Of a DNA stretch of 64,000 nucleotides, positions 44,272 through 53,820 are shown one piece after another (within the stretch, counting starts at the first letter, position 1; every line of letters starts with the position of its first letter). The translations under genes were made by a program, and so were the position numbers. This stretch comes from Pseudoalteromonas luteoviolacea. GTDB lineage: Bacteria > Pseudomonadota > Gammaproteobacteria > Enterobacterales > Alteromonadaceae. Location of the stretch: NCBI RefSeq assembly GCF_001696455.1, contig NZ_MAUJ01000007.1:231010-295009 (forward strand), given 5' to 3'. The notes beneath the pieces are model-generated. The model saw only the letters and a list, made by a program, of their open reading frames with translations. It ran no database searches and was not told the origin of the DNA.

Positions 44272-45161
44272 TTTACCACCCTTGATGTTGCCATCATGTC
44301 TTCATTTATAAACTGCCAATCGCTGACTAAATGATTAATAAACCCTGATTGCATTAAAGCCCTACGTAGTACGCCTTTCTTTTTAAGTATTTTGAGGCCG
44401 CGATTCAGCGCGGCAAAGATCTGTTCCCCTTGCGGATGCCTTTTGCTGACAATAAAATGCCGAGAGTCTGGTAGCATCATTTTGAGATTCTGAATAGGCA
44501 CATACTCTCTCCCCTCAAAATTAAGCAGTAAGTTCTCACTGACACTAAAATTAACCAACATGGCATCGACAATATCTGTTTCAACCATGTTAAGCATCGT
44601 CTCCCAAGGACCAATAAAGCTTACAATATTAATTGACGTATTATTCAATGCGCGCCAGTCAACTCGCCATCTTGGGTTTGCCACCACCGTGAGCTGCTCG
44701 AGTTGCTCTTTGGGTAAGTTTTGTAGTGCAATGTTGCGTTTTGTCACATATAGCCCAGCTTCATAATCACCAAACTCAACCACGGCATCACTCACATAAA
44801 GCGAGCCTCGGTAATTAAGAATATCTTCATGCCAAACGGAGCGCGCTAAAATCAGGCTGTCGCCAGCTATCATGTCTGAGAACTCAATAATATTTACAGA
44901 GGGTTTAGGATTAAAAACCACTTCTCTGGTTTCTCCACCAAGAAACAGAGCTTGCTGTAACAAAACCATTTCTATAATTTCAATGTGGGATCCGTTCGTT
45001 GTGGGATGGAAGTCTTGAACATCGAGAGGTGAACGGCCATTAAGGAACGCATTGTAACGCTGGCTGAAGTTTTCACTACTCATAATATCAACAACGAGCT
45101 GATTGTGTGAAAAAGCAGAACTAGAGCAAACTACTAGTAACACTAAAACCAACCACTTCAT
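44268..45161 (-). CDS. Periplasmic solute-binding-like protein
   Basis: 297 residues from ATG 45161 with GGGAG six bases upstream. Signal peptide (VLVLLVVCSSSAFSHN), then a family-3 solute-binding fold (IIEMVLLQQALFLGGE, NMVETDIVDAMLVNFSVSEN). No transporter genes are next to it; the only partner is the overlapping TPR-GGDEF gene. This suggests a sensor subunit rather than an uptake component. Ligand unknown, amino-acid-like by family. Confidence 0.82.
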   Translation of the reverse strand: MKWLVLVLLVVCSSSAFSHNQLVVDIMSSENFSQRYNAFLNGRSPLDVQDFHPTTNGSHIEIIEMVLLQQALFLGGETREVVFNPKPSVNIIEFSDMIAGDSLILARSVWHEDILNYRGSLYVSDAVVEFGDYEAGLYVTKRNIALQNLPKEQLEQLTVVANPRWRVDWRALNNTSINIVSFIGPWETMLNMVETDIVDAMLVNFSVSENLLLNFEGREYVPIQNLKMMLPDSRHFIVSKRHPQGEQIFAALNRGLKILKKKGVLRRALMQSGFINHLVSDWQFINEDMMATSRVVK

Positions 45162-45403
45162 GACCGCTCCCAAATCACACCTTCACTACACATACCGGAG
45201 TATACTAAAAAAACAGGATGAATGTTAACCAAAAAATAACAGTAAAGTAAGCTTTTATAACTAAAAATCCAGCCATGAAATTATTTATCTCTGAGTAAAA
45301 ATCATGACTATTTGCAAGATATTGATAGTTATTGCAAATTTTAATTGGGCAAAATTAAAGCTGAATAAATGTTGAAAATAACGGTACAAAGTACAGCGTT
45401 GGA

Positions 45404-45429
45404 TAGACACTGCAAAAGTGCAGTGTCTA
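45404..45429 (-). terminator. Hairpin at the end of the ABC exporter array
   Basis: Perfect 11-bp stem TAGACACTGCA / TGCAGTGTCTA with a 4-base loop, 17 bases after the last permease stop. No T-run on the minus strand, so it may stabilise the transcript end rather than terminate. Confidence 0.45.
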
Positions 45430-45446
45430 ATCTTCAAAGAAGTGAA

Positions 45447-46655
45447 TTAAATAGATCGAGTCGCAGATGCTGGGGGAATATTAGCAGCACCCAATGCCGG
45501 GGGAATCACTGCGAGTTGACCGGCTACTAATACCGCGAGTGCGCCAAACAAAAAGTATTCTGATGGGACAGATAACAGGTCAAAAAACTCCATGAGCTTT
45601 ACATTGAGCAAAATCGCGCATACAACCCCAAACAGGATACCCAGCGTTGTGATAACAATGTTCTCTAAAACATAGTAGCGTACGATTTGCCATTTGCTTG
45701 CTCCCAGTGCCCTTCGAGTTCCGATCTGCCTTTTACGTCTAAGAATTGCAAAGCGCGCTTGCCCAAACGTGCCGAGCATAGTAATTACTATTAGACCGAT
45801 AGTAACCGCTATCAGTATAGCCAAGGACGAAACCATCGGTTTATACCCTTGCTCCCTTGTATGGGCAAAGGTCTGATAGTCATCTATGATCCTGCCTGGT
45901 TGACGCATTAATAAAGCTTGTACGTCCTCCATAGCCTGTTTAAGCTGACCTTCACGGGCCTTAACCATAAATTTACTTTCACTGGTCAGTGTATACACTG
46001 GGTAAATGACGCTTCGTTCATTCCCCCACCAAGTAGGCCAAGTTGCAATCAACTCGTCAACAATACCAATGATTTGATAAGGTCGGCTATTGATATAGAT
46101 AGTTTTCCCTACAGTAAGGGTCCAATCCTCAGGCGATATTTTTTTAGCGACTGCTTGCGTCACCATCACGGTACTTGATTGCACCGTGTAGTCAGTACTA
46201 GAAAGCAGCATCTCAGCATGGTCAAACTTTCGTCCCATCACGACTTCCAAACCAAGTGTGTCTATAAAGCCATCCGTCATACTATAAACACCCGCATAGG
46301 TGATATAACTTTCATCGCTTTCAGTCTTATTAAGCGCTAAGCCCAGCCCCCAACTCGTTAATGGGATTGAGTTAGTTGCAATGACATTCTCCACACTACT
46401 CAGCTCAAGAATATCAGCAAAGTCTTGTTCAAGCTGCGCTTTATAGTTATCGGGTTCAACTGGCAAGTTAGCCATGAAAGTGAATAAGCGCTCTTCATTC
46501 AGCCCACTGGGTTTATTAATTTCATGCCATTTATGAACAGCCATATAACCCACATTAATTAAAATGGTAAAAGCAACAGCGATTTGAATGATTAACAAGA
46601 TAGGACCAGTTTTACTTTTCCATAAGGTCTTTAAAATGGGTTTTAAATCCTTCAT
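45447..46655 (-). CDS. ABC exporter permease, MacB/FtsX type (set 1, second)
   Basis: 402 residues: N-terminal membrane helix (TGPILLIIQIAVAFTILINV), a MacB-type periplasmic core domain (~60-260), then three helices of the FtsX family beginning around AILIAVTIGLIVITMLGTFG and containing the cytoplasmic RKRQIGTRRALGASKWQIV coupling helix. Paralogue of the protein at 49032-50240, same length and same start MKDLKPI-. It probably pairs with the permease nine bases upstream as a heterodimer, driven by the ATPase at 48008. MacB relatives export peptides, lipoproteins or antibiotics; cargo unknown. Confidence 0.88.
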   Translation of the reverse strand: MKDLKPILKTLWKSKTGPILLIIQIAVAFTILINVGYMAVHKWHEINKPSGLNEERLFTFMANLPVEPDNYKAQLEQDFADILELSSVENVIATNSIPLTSWGLGLALNKTESDESYITYAGVYSMTDGFIDTLGLEVVMGRKFDHAEMLLSSTDYTVQSSTVMVTQAVAKKISPEDWTLTVGKTIYINSRPYQIIGIVDELIATWPTWWGNERSVIYPVYTLTSESKFMVKAREGQLKQAMEDVQALLMRQPGRIIDDYQTFAHTREQGYKPMVSSLAILIAVTIGLIVITMLGTFGQARFAILRRKRQIGTRRALGASKWQIVRYYVLENIVITTLGILFGVVCAILLNVKLMEFFDLLSVPSEYFLFGALAVLVAGQLAVIPPALGAANIPPASATRSI

Positions 46656-46664
46656 ATCGCGCTC

Positions 46665-47999
46665 CTATAAACTGTTCAATTGGCTAGATGGCTGTATTTG
46701 ACTCGCTCGATATATCGGCCATAGACCAAACAAAACAGAGGTGCTTACTGCCAAACCTATCGTGCCAAGCATAAGGTAAATGTCCATCGTCATCACATTT
46801 TGATGCATGTTAGAGAACATCTCGGCTAGTACCGATAAACCAGCTTGCGCCAGAAGAAGGCCAATTATCCCGCCAACTAAACCAATAAATACTGACTCAA
46901 AACCAAATTGAATAATGATGTCTTTCTTATTTGCGCCAACGGCCCTACGAAGCCCAATTTCTCCGCCCTTTCCATGAAACTTAGTCATCATTAAGCTCAT
47001 GACATTACATAAGCAGGCTAGTAGAAATGCCAGCGCAAACCCTATTCCCATGATATTCTCATTGCTCAGCGCCCCCTCCATTTTGAGGTATTCAGGCACA
47101 GTCATAAGGCGGTTAGGCTCGGGACGTGCAAATCGCCCAATTTTCCGTTGCTCTTCAGAATAATCGGACATAAAGCCAAAGTAATCGTCTTTTTTAGCCA
47201 CCGAGTCAAATTCAACCCACATATGTATCCATACACATTCTGAAACGAGTAAATCGGCCAGTGTAGAATTTGGTGCATCCCCCCAACATGACCATCCCAT
47301 TGAAGTCGGTGAAAACAATTCGTTGCGAATTTGCGACTCCAAGGGCACAAAATACTTTAATGTCGGTTGGTACATTAAGTATCGGTGTGTATAAAAGCGT
47401 GGTGTAGGCTGCCAATCATCGATAACCCCAACCACACGATAGAGCAATGTACCTATAAGGAGCTCTTTGCCAATGGAGTTTCCCCCACCAAAAATGCGGT
47501 CATTTTCATGTTTAGACAATACGATCACTTGTTCGCCGTTGAGATCGGCTTCCTCACTCCAAGTGCCACCAAAAATAAATGGCGCGCCAAACATATCAAA
47601 GAAGTCACGAGTTGTAGAACGTACGGGGTGCAATTGAGCATCTCGAATATCCGCGGATGCCGCCCTGATCATATCTGAAAACTGGGCAAACAGTGTGTGC
47701 TTATCCGCTTTATTGGCATGTAAAAGTGCCATTGCGTCCTGATAAGTCAACGTACTAGGAATATCGTTTTTACCATTACGTCGATAGCCATATGGTTGCA
47801 TCGGATCCCATGAGTTGAGATGGACCATCGCAACTCGGTCACTTTTATGTGGCAGTGGGTCTTGCGCCATCATATAACCCACAGTGATTGTGACCATTGC
47901 AGCCGCAATGCCAATGGCAATGGTGCTTACCATTAAAAAACTCAATAATGGCGTTTTTCTTAAACTTAGCCACGCCAATTTGATGTAATAATTAACCAT
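46665..47999 (-). CDS. ABC exporter permease, MacB/FtsX type (set 1, first)
   Basis: 444 residues. Opens with LAWLSLRKTPLLSFLMVSTI, a membrane helix, then a large periplasmic domain and three C-terminal FtsX helices with the coupling segment KGGEIGLRRAVGANKKDII. It is the paralogue of 50252-51583. Gaps of nine bases to the neighbours show one transcription unit with ATPase and second permease. Function as for its partner: inner-membrane export using ATP. Confidence 0.88.
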   Translation of the reverse strand: MVNYYIKLAWLSLRKTPLLSFLMVSTIAIGIAAAMVTITVGYMMAQDPLPHKSDRVAMVHLNSWDPMQPYGYRRNGKNDIPSTLTYQDAMALLHANKADKHTLFAQFSDMIRAASADIRDAQLHPVRSTTRDFFDMFGAPFIFGGTWSEEADLNGEQVIVLSKHENDRIFGGGNSIGKELLIGTLLYRVVGVIDDWQPTPRFYTHRYLMYQPTLKYFVPLESQIRNELFSPTSMGWSCWGDAPNSTLADLLVSECVWIHMWVEFDSVAKKDDYFGFMSDYSEEQRKIGRFARPEPNRLMTVPEYLKMEGALSNENIMGIGFALAFLLACLCNVMSLMMTKFHGKGGEIGLRRAVGANKKDIIIQFGFESVFIGLVGGIIGLLLAQAGLSVLAEMFSNMHQNVMTMDIYLMLGTIGLAVSTSVLFGLWPIYRASQIQPSSQLNSL

Positions 48000-48007
48000 G
48001 CTTATCC

Positions 48008-48691
48008 CTATGCTAACAATGCTTCCTGATGTTCTGATAAGTATCCATCTCGTATTTCAATAATCCGACTAGCCTGCTTCGCCTGCTCCATATCGTGTGT
48101 CACCATCAAAATGCTGGTCCCTTGCTCATTGATCTCTTTTAAAAGAGACATAATCCCATCAGCCATTTGCGAGTCCAAGTTTCCTGTTGGCTCATCCGCC
48201 AACAAAAAAGAAGGGCTACCAGCCAACGCTCTCGCAATGGCAACCCGCTGCTGCTGTCCACCAGATAACTGTTGTGGATAGTGTGTTTGTCGCCCGGCAA
48301 GACCTACTTTCAACAAAGCTTCCTGAGCTCGCTGCGCGCGTTCTTTTGAGCTAAAGTGCCGGTAACGCAATGGCATTTCAACGTTATCAATTAAATTGAG
48401 CTCTGGAATGAGATTAAAACTCTGAAAGATAAATCCAATCTTTTGATTTCTCAGAGAAGATTTCTGACGGTCTGACAACCTCGTGACATCTTCATCATCT
48501 AAATAGTACTGTCCTTCTGAGTGCGCTTCTAATAGCCCGGCAATATTTAAAAAGGTGGTTTTACCTGAACCTGAAGGCCCCACAACTGAAATAAAATCCC
48601 CCTGCTCAATATCTAAATTAAATGGCTGAAGTGCTTGAGTTTTTATGGTATCCGTCACAAATGACTTAGCTACCCCTCGCATTTTTAACAT
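48008..48691 (-). CDS. ABC exporter ATPase, LolD/MacB type (set 1)
   Basis: 227 residues. Walker A GPSGSGKTT, Q-loop, signature LSGGQQQRVAIARAL, Walker B FLLADEPTGNLD and His switch VTHD are intact. LolD/MacB-like subfamily by the GLLE-S-G-Y and EMPLRYR motifs. ATG with AGGA seven bases upstream; first gene of set 1. Confidence 0.92.
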   Translation of the reverse strand: MLKMRGVAKSFVTDTIKTQALQPFNLDIEQGDFISVVGPSGSGKTTFLNIAGLLEAHSEGQYYLDDEDVTRLSDRQKSSLRNQKIGFIFQSFNLIPELNLIDNVEMPLRYRHFSSKERAQRAQEALLKVGLAGRQTHYPQQLSGGQQQRVAIARALAGSPSFLLADEPTGNLDSQMADGIMSLLKEINEQGTSILMVTHDMEQAKQASRIIEIRDGYLSEHQEALLA

Positions 48692-49031
48692 TGTATATCC
48701 TTTAACTTTTTCACAAGTCGCCCTAACAGCACCTCCCTATATTGTCATCAGTTTGTAGATGACGAAGAAACATAGCTGACTGCCTTATTGGCTGTGCATC
48801 ATGTCGACGACTTGGCTATTAGGTTTAAGTACCCAAAAAAAATCCGGCTCATTGTAAATGAAAAAGGTCAATTAAAACACAATATTAATTAAAATTTCAC
48901 CTTAAATTAAAATTTTAATTAACCTCTTAAGTTGGTAACCAATTCTGAAGACTGATGAAAACCATTAGCACAGGATAATAACGAGGGAATAAATGAAATG
49001 GGTTGGCTCAATCGAGTTGAGCCAAATAATA
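48692..49031. other. Intergenic region between the two exporter sets
   Basis: About 340 bases, very AT-rich in the middle, with a perfect 16-bp palindrome AATTAAAATTTTAATT at 48905-48920 that could serve as an UP-element or regulator site. It also holds the hairpin that follows set 2. I find no convincing small gene. Confidence 0.4.
49003..49025 (-). terminator. Terminator hairpin of exporter set 2
   Basis: Perfect 9-bp stem TTGGCTCAA / TTGAGCCAA with a 5-base loop, six bases after the permease stop at 49032. Minus-strand sequence beyond it is moderately T-rich. Confidence 0.6.
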
Positions 49032-50240
49032 CTATACTGAGCGTGTCGCTTCTGATGGCGATATACTTGCAGCACGAATCGCCGGTTGTACAACAGCCAG
49101 TGTGCCTGCACCAAAAATGATAACACTGCCATAGAATAGGTAAATACTCGGTACTGGCAATAAATTAAAGTGTGATATCAGTAAATTATTAGCTACTATT
49201 GCGAGCACCATCCCTAAAGCGATACCAATCAAGTTAATTACCGCATTTTCCAATAAGTAATAACGAACGATTGCTATTCGGCTCGCCCCCAATGCTCTGC
49301 GTGTACCAATTTGCTTCCGCCGTTTCAAAATAGCAAAACGCGCCTGCCCAAATACACCTAACATTGTAATTAAAGCTAACCCAATCACAACAGCTTTCAA
49401 AGTACTATACGCAGCGACTTGAGAGCGATAAGCGCTCGCTCTTGACTCTGTTAACATTTCTAAGTGATCTACCGTACGATTCGGTTCCTGCATAACAATG
49501 CGCATTACATCCTGCATACTTTGTTTAGCACTTTCTCCCTGTATTCGGATCATTAGAAACACTTCAGATGACACCGTGGCTGTAGAAAATAGGACGTTAT
49601 AATTGCTATTTTCCCAGTAGCTCCAAGGGCCAATTAAATGCTCTACAACCCCTTTTACAACCTGGGCATCTTCATTGAGGTATACCGTCTTACCTAGCAC
49701 TTGTTGCCAATCAAGTGGATACAATTGCTCAGCCAAGGCCTTACTTATTACAATGCCTGAAGGGGTATCTAAGCCAAAATCAAATAAGCGCCTCTCATCA
49801 CTGAGTTCAAATCCCTGACCTGCAATCAGTTTAAGACCCAAAGTTTCTGCAGCATCGTGGCTACCAGTGTAAAACGCAGCCTTGGTGATAAACCCTTCAG
49901 CGTTACGATCCAATCTGATTTCATGTCCGACTCCCCACTCGGAAAATGGAATAGAGTTCAATGTCACCGCGTTTTTAACAGTATCCAATGATTTTATCGC
50001 TTCAAGGTCACGAAATAAGCTAGCTTTCATTTCCTCTGGCTCTCCATGCAATGACATTTGAAACCAAAATAGCTCACTTTCAGCTAAACCACTGGAAACA
50101 TGAATCTCTTCATGCTTTTGCAATAACATAAACACCGCATTGACTAAGACTGTGTATGTTACGGCGATTTGCAGTAAAAGCAGTAATGGGCCCGTTTTTT
50201 CCCGTATTAAGGATTTTATTATCGGCTTTAAATCTTTCAT
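49032..50240 (-). CDS. ABC exporter permease, MacB/FtsX type (set 2, second)
   Basis: 402 residues from ATG 50240 (AGGAAG seven bases upstream), the same length and N-terminus (MKDLKPIIK) as the set-1 paralogue, so the longer in-frame start at 50291 is rejected: it lies inside the upstream gene. One N-terminal helix, periplasmic MacB core domain, three FtsX helices and coupling segment RRKQIGTRRALGASR. Ends EATRSV. Confidence 0.88.
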   Translation of the reverse strand: MKDLKPIIKSLIREKTGPLLLLLQIAVTYTVLVNAVFMLLQKHEEIHVSSGLAESELFWFQMSLHGEPEEMKASLFRDLEAIKSLDTVKNAVTLNSIPFSEWGVGHEIRLDRNAEGFITKAAFYTGSHDAAETLGLKLIAGQGFELSDERRLFDFGLDTPSGIVISKALAEQLYPLDWQQVLGKTVYLNEDAQVVKGVVEHLIGPWSYWENSNYNVLFSTATVSSEVFLMIRIQGESAKQSMQDVMRIVMQEPNRTVDHLEMLTESRASAYRSQVAAYSTLKAVVIGLALITMLGVFGQARFAILKRRKQIGTRRALGASRIAIVRYYLLENAVINLIGIALGMVLAIVANNLLISHFNLLPVPSIYLFYGSVIIFGAGTLAVVQPAIRAASISPSEATRSV

Positions 50241-50251
50241 TTCACTACTTC

Positions 50252-51583
50252 CTACAAACTTTTTAAGTGGCTTGAAGGCTGGATCTGGCATGCTCTATAT
50301 ATAGGATAGAGGCCAAAAAGAGAGCTGGAAAATACAGACAACACGAGTGTCATTATCACTAGCTCGAGGTTCATTTCCATCAGTTCAGTATGTAAATGGC
50401 TATATACTTGAGCCGTAATTTGCAACCCTAGCTGTGCTAACAATAAGCCAATCACGCCTCCGCAAACCCCAACAATGACTGTTTCGCAACTAAATTGCCA
50501 CGCAATGTTGACCTTACTGGCTCCAATAGCACGCCTCAGACCTACTTCGGCCCCTTTTCCATGAAATTTAGTCATCATTAGACTCATGCAATTGAGCAAA
50601 CAGGCGATTAGAAAAGCCGCAGATAACCAAATAGCAATACGGCCATCTTTTCTTACCACTTCGTTATATTCGATATATTCTGCAACATTCAATATACGAT
50701 TCATTTGCTCCCGCTGAAAACGCCCCATCGCCCGCTGCTCTTGAGCGTAACGATTAATATATGCGAGGTAATCTTCACGCTGTTCAGCAGAGCTCAATTC
50801 AACCCAGTAAAATAACCAAACACATTCAGATGCTTTTACTGACTCTAAGTCCACAAAATCCACTTCACCCCAACAATACACGCTGCCATCTGTACTGAGT
50901 GACCAGTTATTCTGAATGCTCGATTGAAAAGGAATAAATACACCTCTAGGCTCTCGAAATGCTTCACTTCGTGTTGTGTAAAAACGAGGTAATGGCGTCC
51001 ATTCGTCTAACACGCCAACGACCCGATACAAAACTCCGCCAATCAAAACTTCCTTACCTAGAGAGTTTTCTCCTCGAAATAGCTGCTGATTTTTCTTTTT
51101 AGATAACACCACAACAGGGTTACCTTGGCTGTCATCGCTTGCACTCCAAGGTGAACCAAATAAGAAAGGCACATCGAGCATACTAAAAAATTCATGCGTC
51201 GTTGGCCTAAGATACGTCATTGTTGCCATACCTGAAGGTTGCTCAGCGGCCCGCATCATCGTTTTATGAAAACTAATAATGGTTTGTTTATCAGCTTTTT
51301 TATCAGCGTATAAGTTTGTCGCATCTTGGTAAGTCATAAAGATCGGGATATCCTCTTTTCCATCTTTTAACTTATAGCTTACATTGGGATCCCAACTACT
51401 GAGGTGCACGGTGAAAAGGCGGTCACTTTTTCCAGGAACTGGATCTTGAGTCATCATGTAATGAACTGTATAGGTAACCATAGTAGCGGCGATGCCTATT
51501 GCGATTGTCGCAATCATCAAAAAGCTCAATAACGGCGTTTTCTTAAGGCTAATAAACGCAAGCTTAAAATAGTAACGCAACAT
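50252..51583 (-). CDS. ABC exporter permease, MacB/FtsX type (set 2, first)
   Basis: 443 residues from ATG 51583 (MLRYYFKLAFISLKKTPLL), aligned with the set-1 paralogue and having GAGG six bases upstream; the ATG at 51595 overlaps the ATPase stop as ATGA and is an alternative. N-terminal helix, periplasmic domain, FtsX C-terminal helices with KGAEVGLRRAIGASKVNI. Cotranscribed with the ATPase and the second permease. Confidence 0.88.
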   Translation of the reverse strand: MLRYYFKLAFISLKKTPLLSFLMIATIAIGIAATMVTYTVHYMMTQDPVPGKSDRLFTVHLSSWDPNVSYKLKDGKEDIPIFMTYQDATNLYADKKADKQTIISFHKTMMRAAEQPSGMATMTYLRPTTHEFFSMLDVPFLFGSPWSASDDSQGNPVVVLSKKKNQQLFRGENSLGKEVLIGGVLYRVVGVLDEWTPLPRFYTTRSEAFREPRGVFIPFQSSIQNNWSLSTDGSVYCWGEVDFVDLESVKASECVWLFYWVELSSAEQREDYLAYINRYAQEQRAMGRFQREQMNRILNVAEYIEYNEVVRKDGRIAIWLSAAFLIACLLNCMSLMMTKFHGKGAEVGLRRAIGASKVNIAWQFSCETVIVGVCGGVIGLLLAQLGLQITAQVYSHLHTELMEMNLELVIMTLVLSVFSSSLFGLYPIYRACQIQPSSHLKSL

Positions 51584-51591
51584 GCTAAACC

Positions 51592-52281
51592 TCATGCCAC
51601 CACATTTTGTGAAGGTATACCTTCAGTGAGTACACCATCTTTAATTTCTATTATGCGATCCGCAAGATGAGCTTGCTCCAAATCGTGTGTAACCATCAAT
51701 ATACAGGTGCCAGAAGCGTTAATATCTTTTAGCAAGGACATGATGCCATCAGCCATGTTCGAATCTAAATTACCTGTTGGCTCATCCGCCAGTAAAAATG
51801 ATGGAGATCCAGCAAGTGCTCTAGCAATAGCAACTCGCTGCTGCTGACCACCTGAAAGCTGTTGCGGATAGTGTGATTTTCTATTCGCCAGCCCTACTTT
51901 AGTTAAAGCATCGATTACTCGGCGCTGACGTTCTTTAGCTGAAAACGAACGGTATCTTAATGGCATTTCAACATTGTCGAATAAATTAAGCTCAGGTATC
52001 AAATTAAAACTTTGAAAAATAAAGCCTATTTGTTCATTTCTTAGACGTGACTTCTGAGTATCAGTCAACTTGGTGACATCTTGATTGTTAAGGTAATAAT
52101 TCCCTTCAGAATAATCTTCCAATAGCCCGGCAATATTAAGGAAGGTCGTTTTTCCAGAACCTGACGGACCGACAACTGACACAAATTCCCCAGCTTCAAT
52201 CTCTAAATCAAATGACCGTAAAGCTTGCGTTTTAACTGTATCTGTTACGTATATTTTTGCAACGTTTGACATTTTTAACAT
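51592..52281 (-). CDS. ABC exporter ATPase, LolD/MacB type (set 2)
   Basis: 229 residues with intact Walker A (GPSGSGKTT), signature LSGGQQQRVAIARAL, Walker B LLADEPTGNLD and VTHD. Closely similar to the set-1 ATPase along its whole length, evidence of tandem duplication. GGAAT ribosome site upstream of the ATG. Confidence 0.92.
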   Translation of the reverse strand: MLKMSNVAKIYVTDTVKTQALRSFDLEIEAGEFVSVVGPSGSGKTTFLNIAGLLEDYSEGNYYLNNQDVTKLTDTQKSRLRNEQIGFIFQSFNLIPELNLFDNVEMPLRYRSFSAKERQRRVIDALTKVGLANRKSHYPQQLSGGQQQRVAIARALAGSPSFLLADEPTGNLDSNMADGIMSLLKDINASGTCILMVTHDLEQAHLADRIIEIKDGVLTEGIPSQNVVA

Positions 52282-52650
52282 TATAATTCCTTGTTGCTAT
52301 TGCTGACTTAGTTAGGACTTTCCATCGCCCGAATGTGCTAAATTGCTAATTTTTAACTAAGTATAGATAATCTTTACTTGGCCAATTACTGCATGCAAAA
52401 TCTTAATACATTAAGGTATCACGCACTGAAAGATACATAAACCAAACCTTAAAGTCACCAAAATAAAACATTAATTTAATATCGCTTATTATTTAAAAGG
52501 TTAATATATCTTTGCTAAGCCACGGCAATTTTAACTTGTCTTTATGTTAAAGAGCGCCTCCTCGAGCATAATGACGAGTGTAGATCTTTCATTTTTACGC
52601 GCCGTTCAGCTCTTATAGCTTTAAGCTGTTTGGCTAAACTAAACGGCTAA
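52282..52650. other. Intergenic region upstream of exporter set 2
   Basis: About 370 AT-rich bases separating the lone ATPase from set 2. I see no permease remnant, hairpin with T-run or small gene with a ribosome site. It probably carries the set-2 promoter. Confidence 0.35.
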
Positions 52651-53361
52651 TTAAGCTATCGCTTCAGTGCGCCAACGTGCTGCATAGTGTTTGCCACTGC
52701 GCTCTTTCAATACACCATCTCTAATTTCAATCGTGCGCTTTGCTCTCATAGCCAAGATAGGGTCATGCGTTACCATCAAGATAGTCGTGCCATGGCTATT
52801 AAAGCTTTGTAATAAGCTCATAATTTCTTCAGCTTTGCTAGAATCAAGGTTTCCCGTGGGTTCGTCGGCGAGCACAATTGTAGGCTCACCAACTAGCGCC
52901 CGCGCAATTGCAGCTCGTTGTTGCTGCCCTCCAGAAAGTTGATGCGGTTTGTGGTGTGCACGACTCGTAAGACCTACCTTGTCTAATACCGTCATAACGC
53001 GATTTTTTCGTTCTTTCGCAGACAGTGAACGATATCTCAAAGGCACCTCAACATTGTCGTAAACTGACAACTCTGGAAGCAAATTAAAGCTTTGAAATAT
53101 AATTCCTATTTTTGAATTTCTAAGTCGCGACTTTTGCCTATCTTTAAGCTGTAAAACAGCTTCCCCATCCAAGTAATACTGCCCCTCACAAGGATCTTCT
53201 AATAGGCCTAATATATTTAAGAATGTCGTTTTTCCAGAGCCAGATGGGCCAACTACTGCAATGAATTCGCCCTGTTCAACGTCAAGGTCAAAGGGCTGTA
53301 ACGCCTGAGTTTGAATTGTATCCGTTGTGTAAGCTTTTGCTACCCCAGACATTTTAAGCAT
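52651..53361 (-). CDS. Lone ABC ATPase, LolD/MacB type
   Basis: 236 residues from ATG 53361 (MLKMSG, with AGGAAG eight bases upstream; the TTG at 53367 is too close to that site). Walker A GPSGSGKTT, signature LSGGQQQRAAIARAL, Walker B VLADEPTGNLD and VTHD are intact. It is the third paralogue of the array but has no permease genes behind it and has an extra basic C-terminal tail (RSGKHYAARWRT). It may serve one of the neighbouring permease pairs or be left over from a deleted third set. Confidence 0.9.
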   Translation of the reverse strand: MLKMSGVAKAYTTDTIQTQALQPFDLDVEQGEFIAVVGPSGSGKTTFLNILGLLEDPCEGQYYLDGEAVLQLKDRQKSRLRNSKIGIIFQSFNLLPELSVYDNVEVPLRYRSLSAKERKNRVMTVLDKVGLTSRAHHKPHQLSGGQQQRAAIARALVGEPTIVLADEPTGNLDSSKAEEIMSLLQSFNSHGTTILMVTHDPILAMRAKRTIEIRDGVLKERSGKHYAARWRTEAIA

Positions 53362-53820
53362 ATACAATACTTCCTAGCCTAATATATTTTTTAATAGAGA
53401 GTTTGACTTGTTCAGACAAATAATCTCGGCTTCGCGACTATAATAGAGCTTTCTATTATTCGATTTAACCGCTTTTCAGTAGTATTCAACAGATTGGAAT
53501 ATCGAACTAAATACAACTTTATACATTGCTATTTCTTGTCAAAAGATACACAAAGGGATTACGTAAGTCACGATAAAACATCAAGAAAGTAACCATATAA
53601 AGTGCTAGAGAACCATCCTACTCGAGCTTGAATAATTCGCGGACAAATAAATGCCTAAAATGCAGACAATTGGCGTTTTAATTGGGTGTGCTAATTAGCA
53701 TTATGTTATCAAGTACAGTTTAGACATGTGCCTAGAAGCAAAAAGCACGGTGTGTATGGACAATGCAGTAATTCAGAGCCATAGCCGCTAAATTACTGCA
53801 TAATCAAAGGTGCAATATTT
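53362..53820. other. Intergenic region between metH-C and ABC array
   Basis: About 460 bases containing the promoter region of the lone ATPase on one side and a hairpin after metH on the other. No small gene or repeat element found. Confidence 0.35.
53763..53801 (-). terminator. Hairpin after the methionine operon
   Basis: Perfect 11-bp stem ATGCAGTAATT / AATTACTGCAT with a 17-base loop, 20 bases beyond the metH-C stop on the minus strand. No T-run follows. Confidence 0.5.
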
